From Prorocentrum cordatum (lineage: Eukaryota > Sar > Dinophyceae > Prorocentrales > Prorocentraceae): 64,000 nucleotides of DNA. Positions 55,171 to 64,000 of the stretch are shown piece after piece. Positions within the stretch are counted from its first letter, which is position 1. Every line of letters starts with the position of its first letter. Under the pieces are notes generated by a model that saw nothing but the letters and a program-made list of their open reading frames with translations, did not search any database and was not told the DNA's origin. Position numbers and translations under genes: made by a program. Location of the stretch: assembly GCA_963575745.1 (NCBI GenBank), contig CAUYUJ010004558.1, positions 1,068,347-1,132,346 on the forward strand, in the 5' to 3' direction.

Positions 55171-55815
55171 GGTCGATAGTAGGAGGGATCGTGAGATCGA
55201 TTGTGAGATCGACGGTGATATCGAATGTGAGATCGGTGGTGAGATGGATAGTGCGATCGATTGTGAGATCGATGGTGAGATCGATGGTGAGATCCAACGT
55301 GAGATCGATCGAGTGAGATCGATCGAGTGAGATCGATCGAGTGAGACCGACTGTGGGATCGATTGTGAGATCGATTGTGAGATCGATAATCAGATCGATT
55401 TGGTAAGAGCGATAGCGAGATCGAGTGTGGAATCGAGTGTGAGATGGATAGCGAGATCGATCTTGATGTCGATTGCCATATCGACAGCGAGATCGATATT
55501 GAGATCGATAGTCAGATCGATAGTGCGATTGGTCGAGCGAGATCGATCGTGAGATCGATAGTCAGATCGATTGTCAGGTCGACGGTGAGAGGGATAGTGG
55601 GATCGATTGTGAGATCGATCGTGGGATCGATAGCGATATCGATAGTGAAATCGATCGTGATATCGATTGCGATATCGATGGAGAGATCCATAGTGACATC
55701 CACAGTGAGATCGATCGAGTGAGATCGATCGAGTGAGATCGATTGTGAGATCGATCTTGCGATTGATAGTCAGATCGACCGCCTCATCGATCGTCAGTTC
55801 GATTGAGTGAGACGT
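55171..55815. repeat. 12-bp minisatellite GTGAGATCGATN, GATC-rich
   Basis: About 53 drifted copies of a 12-mer with GATCGA cores. One frame reads (D-x-E-I)n for long stretches, for example EIDCEIDGDIECEI, which follows from the 12-bp period. Confidence 0.95.
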
Positions 55816-56389
55816 TGGTTCCTACCTGTACGACCACCCAACGCGTGGTCGTTTAGGTACAAACTGCGCGGCTTCCGTGCCGCGCCGTGCCTCTAACTGT
55901 TTCCTGCGCCGCCGCAGTCGGCAAGGCGTAGGCACGAAGCCGGTGGAGGCGGCGCCGAAGCACCGCATTGCCGAGCGTCGGTAATCGGTACACCAAGCAG
56001 GACGTAGTGGTGCACCCGCACGATGATGGTGGAGCCGGCGCACTTCAGGACGAGGCGAGTGTCAGGACGAGGCGACGCCCAGGAGGAAGTAGTGAGGCCC
56101 CCTCCCTCACTTCAGGACGAGATGTGGATCCGCGCCAGCGCCCTCTTCAACGTGTGGACCAGTTGGAAAGAAGCGAGCGCCTTCTTCAACGTGTCGACTC
56201 GTTGCACAGAAATGACCTGCTGCCAAGGGTGCAGCAGAGCCCTCTGCTGACGCCGTGGCCCCTGACCAGGTGAGGCGTCGCTTGCGGTCGAAAGGGCAAC
56301 TTCGGGCGCAGCCCGAGGACCCCGAGTAGCCTACCCAGCCCGACGAGCCGCCCCCGCGGCCCGCAACGGGCAATCACAGACACTATCTT
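55816..56389. other. No clear gene
   Basis: A short tandem phrase (GCGCCCTCTTCAACGTGTGGACCA / GCGCCTTCTTCAACGTGTCGACTC) lies at 56138-56205. No domain found. Confidence 0.4.
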
Positions 56390-57520
56390 GTGGCAGCGCT
56401 CTTCGGAGGAACTCCGCTATCCATTAGCTTTTGGCCGCCCCCGCCGCTGCAGTTGGGCACTTGGGATGAGCTCCCATGGGTACCCACGGGTCACCCCTTG
56501 GAGGCTTCTCAAGGCCTCCCACATATCCTTGAAGGTTTACTGGGGGAGTCCACGGTGACTGCCGCGATCATGCAGAGACTTCGAAGGTGCCCCAAGCCAC
56601 CCCGCTGCTCGCTGCAGGGCGAGGCGGCGGATCCAGCAGACGTCATCAACGCTCTTTTCCAGGTGCTCTTAGAATGGTACACAGAAGCGGGTGCAGGAGG
56701 AGTGGCGCTGGGACCCTTTCTGCGCCGTTTTCGCGGAGAAGCATCCCGCGGATACGAGATCACTATTGCCGTTGGTGTCCCCAAAGTTCCCATCGCTCCT
56801 GTTCGAAATTCGATGTTGCGCCATTGCCTCCCATTCCCGCCCCGCGTTCAATTTCGAGATCTCGGGCGGCGAACGCTTGGGTGAGTTGCGGAAGCAGGGC
56901 TTCCAACTTCTTCGCAGCCGCGGGGACGGCAGCACTTGTCTCGTCCACGGCCTTGCCCTAGTGCTCGATGCGGCACATGTCATCCGGGACCCAGACGAAC
57001 CGACCACTGCGTGCGCGGAAGTACGTCAGCACCTCATCAGCACTCCAGGTTTGCACCCACAAGCTCCAGGTGGCTTGTCAGACCCATGTGCGTATCTCGA
57101 GCACGGTCGCCATGGGCCATGCGTGGTGCAGCGCTTGTTGGAGGCGTTCGCCGTGACCCTGTGCCCAGACGGGAACGTGCGAGTCCTTGTGCAAGCGAGG
57201 TACGACACGGCGGGGAGTCCGCCAGATGAGTTCGGCGTGCCCAGCCCCAGTGCCACGTCTACGCGCGTGTTCCCATTTGTAAAACTGGACAGGCGAGGGC
57301 ACGGCCGGCTATCATTACGAGGGACGATTTCGGAAGTGCCGCTAGTTTACTACACGGGTCACAGTGGGTTGTATGGGTCGTATCACACCGTCTTTATTAA
57401 GACCGTTGTTCATGCTCGCCTAAGCCATGCCGCGAGCCTATTGTACGAAGTACAACTACGTATCCACTTTCCTGTTCCTGCCAGCTACATATTCAGGCGT
57501 GGTCCAGATCATTCGATGCC
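56390..57520 (+). CDS. Possible OTU-like cysteine protease reading frame, in two frames
   Basis: Frame 2 (56390 on) reads ELPWVPTGHPLEASQGLPHI and similar non-repetitive sequence. Near 56680 it gives way to frame 3, which reads LGELRKQGFQLLRSRGDGST then CLVHGLALVL. GDGS-T-C-L resembles the OTU active-site motif DGxC, with one extra residue. Then SDPCAYLEHGRHGPCVVQRL and YGSYHT (57369 on) resemble the middle and the catalytic His of OTU folds. OTU proteases remove ubiquitin or act in mobile elements and viruses. The frame change suggests an intron or decay. The Ser-rich tail after 57520 is a GTC microsatellite. The assignment is weak. Confidence 0.35.
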
Positions 57521-57720
57521 GCTAGCCATCTCTCCCTCCCTCCTTTCCTCTCTGTTGTCGTCGTCGTCGTCGTTGTCGTCGTCGTCGGTTGCTTCCGCCA
57601 TGTTCTCTCGAGCGCGCGGCGCCGCCTCGGGCCATTCGTCCTCGCTCGTGGTCGTCAGTCGTTCGCGTCGTTGTCGTTGCTGTCTGGATGAGGACGGGCT
57701 GACTGGCGTGGGGCGATGAC
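57521..57720. repeat. GTC triplet patch
   Basis: TCGTCGTCGTCGTTGTCG units around 57555-57595, with scattered TCGTT to 57690. Confidence 0.9.
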
Positions 57721-57734
57721 CAGGACGGATGAAG

Positions 57735-58095
57735 AATGAGGGGGAAGACGATGGAAGAGGTGGCAGGAGGAGGAGGACGAGAGGAGGAGGAGGAGGTGAA
57801 ACAGGTAAGGCGCTTTTCGTCGTCATCTCTTTGGGCCGATTGTGGTGATGATTATGATGCTGATGATATAGATGATGATGGTGGTGGTGGTGGTGGTGAA
57901 GGTGATGCTGCTGAAGATGTTGATGACGGCGAAAGTGAGGATGACGATGGCCTTCGCGATGATTGATGAATGTGAGGACGACGATGGCTATGGCGATGAC
58001 TATGTTGATGGTGATGATGGTGATGATGTTCGTGATGATGGTAGCAGTGACGGTGATGATGTTGATGATGCTGGTGTTTGTGATGACGATGATAG

Positions 58096-58128
<33 letters not shown>

Positions 58129-58480
58129 GGATGACCGTGAGGAGGTGGAAGAAGATATGGAGGGGATAATGAGGGCATGGCCGACAGGAAGGGAAACAGG
58201 TGGAGAAATCGGCGGGAAGGTAGGCAGGACGAGCATGCAGCGGTCAGGATCACCATGCGGAAGGTGGATTATGGTGCGGAGAACGAGGATTTGGAGCAGG
58301 AGGGATGGGAAGAACAAAGAGCGATGAGAAGGAATTCGGATGAGGAATGGGAAAGGGTAGGAGCGAGAAGCGAGGAGGGGGGGAACAGGAGAGTCAGGGG
58401 GATGATAACAAGGAAAACGGACGTGACGGGACGATGGTGGATGTGATGGTGATGAGGAGGGGACGAGGATCGTGACGGGG
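57735..58480. repeat. GAG and GAT triplet repeats, degenerate
   Basis: GAGGAGGAGG at 57765-57800, GAT/GGT at 57845-58140, then irregular GA-rich DNA to 58480. No gene. Confidence 0.88.
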
Positions 58481-58599
58481 AGGGTTCGTTAAATATTGTC
58501 GACTCATATGTTCATGAGGATGGGTGTGATTGTGTTCCAGCTGCCGGCAGCAAGCCCGCCACCGTGACAGTTCAGCATTACTTGGCGGCGGCTCGGTTC

Positions 58600-59102
58600 G
58601 ACGATGATGCTGATGATGACGATGATGAGGATGACGATGGCGATGCCGATGATGATGCTGATGATGGTGATACTGATGTTGAAGATGAGGATGAATACGA
58701 AGATGAATATGAGGGTGAAGATGATGATGGATGTGATGATGATGTTGATGATGCCCATGCTGATGCTGATGAAGATCAATCCGATGCTGCTGATAATGAG
58801 GATGGGGATGAGGATGGGTATGATGATGATGATGCAGATGAAGATGATGATGACGATTTTGATGATGATGGTGATGCTGGTGCCTCTGATGATGTTGGGG
58901 ATGCAGAGGATGCTGCTGATGCTGATGATGATAATACCAATGATGATGATGAGAATGATGGTTATGATAATGATGCTGCTGATGCTGATGCTGATGCTGC
59001 TGATGAAGACAATGGTGATGCTGCTGCTGATTATGGTCATGATGATAATAGCGATGATGATGGGAATTATGATTATGATGATGACAATTATGATGCTGCT
59101 AA

Positions 59103-59134
<32 letters not shown>

Positions 59135-59887
59135 ATGCTGATGCTGCTGATGATGCTGATGATGACGATGATGATGATGGTGATGATGCTGGTGGTGGTG
59201 GTGATGGTTATGGTGATTGTGATGATGATGCTGCTGAGGACGACGCGGGTGATGATGATGATGATGACGATGCTGTTGCTGCTGATGCTGATGATGATGA
59301 TGACGATGCTGGTGGTGGTGGCGATGGTGATGACGATGATGACGAAGACAACGATGCTGATGCTGATGCTGATGCTGCTGATACTGATGGTGATTATGAT
59401 TGTGATGATGACGGTACTGATGGTGATTATGGATATGGTGCTGATGACGATGGTGATGATGCTGATGATGATGCTGATGCCGATGATGGTGATGATGATG
59501 GTGAGGATGATGCGGCTTACGATATTGTTTATGCAGATCATGCTGCTGCGGCTGATGAGGATGATGATGAGGATGCTGATGCTTATGATGATGCTGTTGC
59601 TGATGATGGTGTGCTGCTGATGGTGATGACGATGATGAGGATGATGATGATGCTGATGATGATAATGATGATGTTGTTGTTGATGATGATGATGCTGATG
59701 AAGCTGATCATGTTGATGATGATGCTGCTGCTGATGATGATTATGCCGATGACGATGCTGATGATGATGCCGATGTTGCTGCTGATGACGATGCTGATAA
59801 TACTGATACTGCGGCTGATGATGCTGATGATGACGATGTTGAGGATGATGATGAGGAGGATGCGGTTGATGCTGATGATGATGATGC

Positions 59888-59925
<38 letters not shown>

Positions 59926-59948
59926 CTGTTGCTGATGATGATGATGAA

Positions 59949-60006
<58 letters not shown>

Positions 60007-60045
60007 CTGATGCTGCTGCCGATGCTGATGCTGATGCTGATGAGG
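58600..60045. repeat. 1.45-kb GAT/GCT trinucleotide array
   Basis: GAT with GCT, GGT and GAC variants, as at 20.3-22.8 kb. The longest open frames in the window (576 codons on +, 716 on -) run through it and are repeat artefacts. Confidence 0.97.
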
Positions 60046-60605
60046 ATGCTCAGGAGGAAGATGAGGAGGAGGAGAAGGAGACGGAGGAGGCGGATGATGA
60101 TGAGGAGGAGGATGAGGAGGAATATGCGGAGGCGGAGGCGGAGGAGGTGGAGGAGGAGGAACTGGAGGAGGATGGGGAGGAGGCGGAGGGAGGAGGAGGA
60201 GAGGAGGAGGATGAGGAGGAGGAGGAGGGGGAGGGAGGAGGGGGATGATGATGATGAGGAGGAGGAGGAGGAGGATGAGGACGGGAAGGAATAGGCGGCG
60301 GAGGAGGAGGAGGAGAAGGAGGAGGATACTGAGGATGAGGATGAGGAGGAGGGGCAGGAGGAGGAGGAAGCGGATGAGAATGACGAGTATGAGGAGCAGG
60401 TACAGGATAATGAGGAGGAGGAGGAGGAGAAGGAGGATGAGGATGAGGAGGAGGAGGAGGAGGAGGAGGAGGAGGAGGAGGAGGACGCGGATGAGGAAGA
60501 GGAACAGGAAGCGAGGAGGAGGAGGAGGAGACGGATGAGGATGATGATGATGATGAGGATGAGGAGGAGGAAGAGAAGGAGGAGGAGGAGGAGAAGGCGG
60601 AGGAG
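60046..60605. repeat. GGA/GAG trinucleotide array
   Basis: GAG triplets with GAT and GCG variants. Confidence 0.97.
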
Positions 60606-60654
60606 AGCCGTCACATGTGACATCTTTCGTCTTCATTTTTCGGTGAACCCTCAT

Positions 60655-61010
60655 GAACCTTATTTTTGCCGTATTGGGGCTGTCCTGGGTTCTTGCGGGC
60701 CAGTCTTGGGGTTCCCTTGGCGCCCTCTTTGGCCTTCTCGGGGCTATCTTGGGGTTCTCTTGGGGCCCTCGCGGCCGTCTGGGGGGTCTCTTGGGGCCGT
60801 CGTGAGGCCGTAGTGCGCCGTCTAGGGATCATCTGAGGCCGTCTCGGGTCCCTCCAAGGGCCTTCTTAGGCCAGTTTCAGGCTTTATTTGGTCCTTCCAG
60901 GGCCGTGTTGAGGCCGTCGTGGGGGCCTCTTGGGCCATTTCGAGGCCCTGTTGGGCCGTCGTGGGGCCATCTTGGAGGCCTCTTGGGCAATTTCGAGCCG
61001 ACGGAAGCCC
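60655..61010. repeat. GGGGCCGTCTTGG degenerate repeat, second block
   Basis: TCTTGGGGCC(G/A)TC words recur as in 31540-32900. It ends with GACGGAAGCCCGAACAGGCGAG, which matches the phrase GTCGAAAGCCCGAAAACGCG at 32611. Confidence 0.82.
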
Positions 61011-61084
61011 GAACAGGCGAGAATGCAAACACCCTTTGAACTGAAGGCTGGCATGTCAAATCGCATCTGCTACCGTTACCAGAG

Positions 61085-63130
<2,046 letters not shown>

Positions 63131-64000
63131 TATTACCACTCGTACCAAATTGCTTTCAACATGCATCGAGATGGGATTTTGTGTGACCACCTTCTTCTTG
63201 GGCGGTATGCAACCCTTCAGAGTTTTCCAGAAAGGTTTTCAGCTAACCAATGAAGTCTATTTCATGTTACTCTTGATTGACGGGCCAGCGTGAGGAACAG
63301 CAGCACGCATCTGGCTGCGCGCCGGGCCACACAAACATGCAATGGACCACACACACACCCAACCGGCCACACAATCATGCAGTCGCCCCCTCTTCCCCTT
63401 CACTCGATCTTCCTGCAGGTGCGGCACACCGCTCAAGCTCTGTTTCAAGTGCGCTGCGAGCAAAGCACATGGGTTCCAGGCAGGAGCTCGGTCCATGGGT
63501 TGGGATCGGACAAACGCCCGCTATAAGGTTTAAGTTTTTCAGAGTAGTTGGCACTGGGTGCAATCGCCGTCCAGCCTGACAGCACGAATGATCACCCCAG
63601 GCCGCTCTTCAAACACGAGGGCGGCCAGTTTGTGAGATAGCTGCTAGAGGCACACAGGCCAGTAATTGTTATTTAGTGTATGCGAACGGCAGACTTTGGG
63701 CAGCGTCAGCGCCGCCCGCCGCCCAGTGCGCGGACCTTAGTTCCGAAATGATGCCTTCGATGCTGGTGTGAGAAAGAAAGGCCTCTCCTCAAGCACGGCA
63801 CAGGCACATCGACCACTGATTGTTTCTCAGTGTCTCATGAGTGAGCGCTGTCGGAGACGAGTCAGTTGCAAGGGCGCTTGCTTCGCCGATTGCCCGCGCC
63901 GGCCCGCCGCGCTTCGAGGGTGCTTGCGGAAGAGTGGCGCAGCTTTGCGGTGGCTGTTGTCGCGGACTCCTTCTTGTTGACGCACGAAATCAGCTACCTG
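63131..64000. other. Unique sequence at the window end, nothing identified
   Basis: CACACAAACATGCAATGGACCA-like CA-rich text at 63330-63385 resembles the complement of the peroxiredoxin 3' flank. No continuing exon of the coiled-coil gene was found. Confidence 0.45.

Noticed and set aside
55171-55815. (D-x-E-I)n frame as a repeat protein
   Set aside because: The period is set by the 12-bp DNA unit, the frame breaks several times and there is no flanking domain.
58504-60654. 716-codon minus-strand frame and 576-codon plus-strand frame
   Set aside because: Both run through GAT/GAG triplet repeats and change composition exactly where the repeat changes. No domain, no credible start.

Overview
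The window looks like nuclear DNA from a dinoflagellate, probably a GC-rich species with very long introns such as Prorocentrum. That identification is inferred from content. The signs are decayed non-LTR retrotransposons, very long degenerate trinucleotide arrays, small foldback elements, introns with GT, GC and apparently GA donors, and exon pieces of a coiled-coil family that I recall as common in dinoflagellate gene sets. There is no bacterial-style gene packing, rRNA, tRNA or CRISPR array.

The main gene is on the + strand and covers most of the window. Twelve short colinear pieces between 6.81 and 52.88 kb each follow an AG. Most join in phase, and together they read as one continuous coiled-coil polypeptide of about 260 residues. 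Its start lies upstream of the pieces seen, and its end lies past 52.9 kb, probably beyond the window. The introns are roughly 1 to 10 kb and hold nearly everything else: a fragment of one LINE (17.0-18.4 kb), a nearly full-length but broken LINE (43.6-49.1 kb), three families of inverted-repeat elements, minisatellites and triplet arrays. A better-preserved copy of the first LINE family lies at 0.28-3.17 kb.

The second recognisable gene is at 53.57-54.28 kb, same strand: a PRX5-type peroxiredoxin in two exons with a mitochondrial-type leader. Its reading frame is intact except for one UGA exactly at the catalytic (peroxidatic) cysteine codon, which suggests a selenoprotein or a very precise nonsense change. 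Its only intron is almost entirely a foldback element whose relative sits at 28.56-28.68 kb, so it may be an intron made by a transposable element (an introner). A spliced-leader-like sequence just upstream hints that the gene is a retroposed mRNA. If the large gene continues past the window, the peroxiredoxin is nested in one of its introns.

The right end (55-64 kb) holds a GATC-rich 12-bp minisatellite, a possible OTU-like protease reading frame (56.4-57.5 kb), long GAT/GAG arrays and a 2-kb CTA array. Long open frames across the triplet arrays (poly-Asp, poly-Met, poly-Ser and similar) are treated as repeat artefacts. Exon junctions and repeat edges were placed by eye and can be off by several bases.
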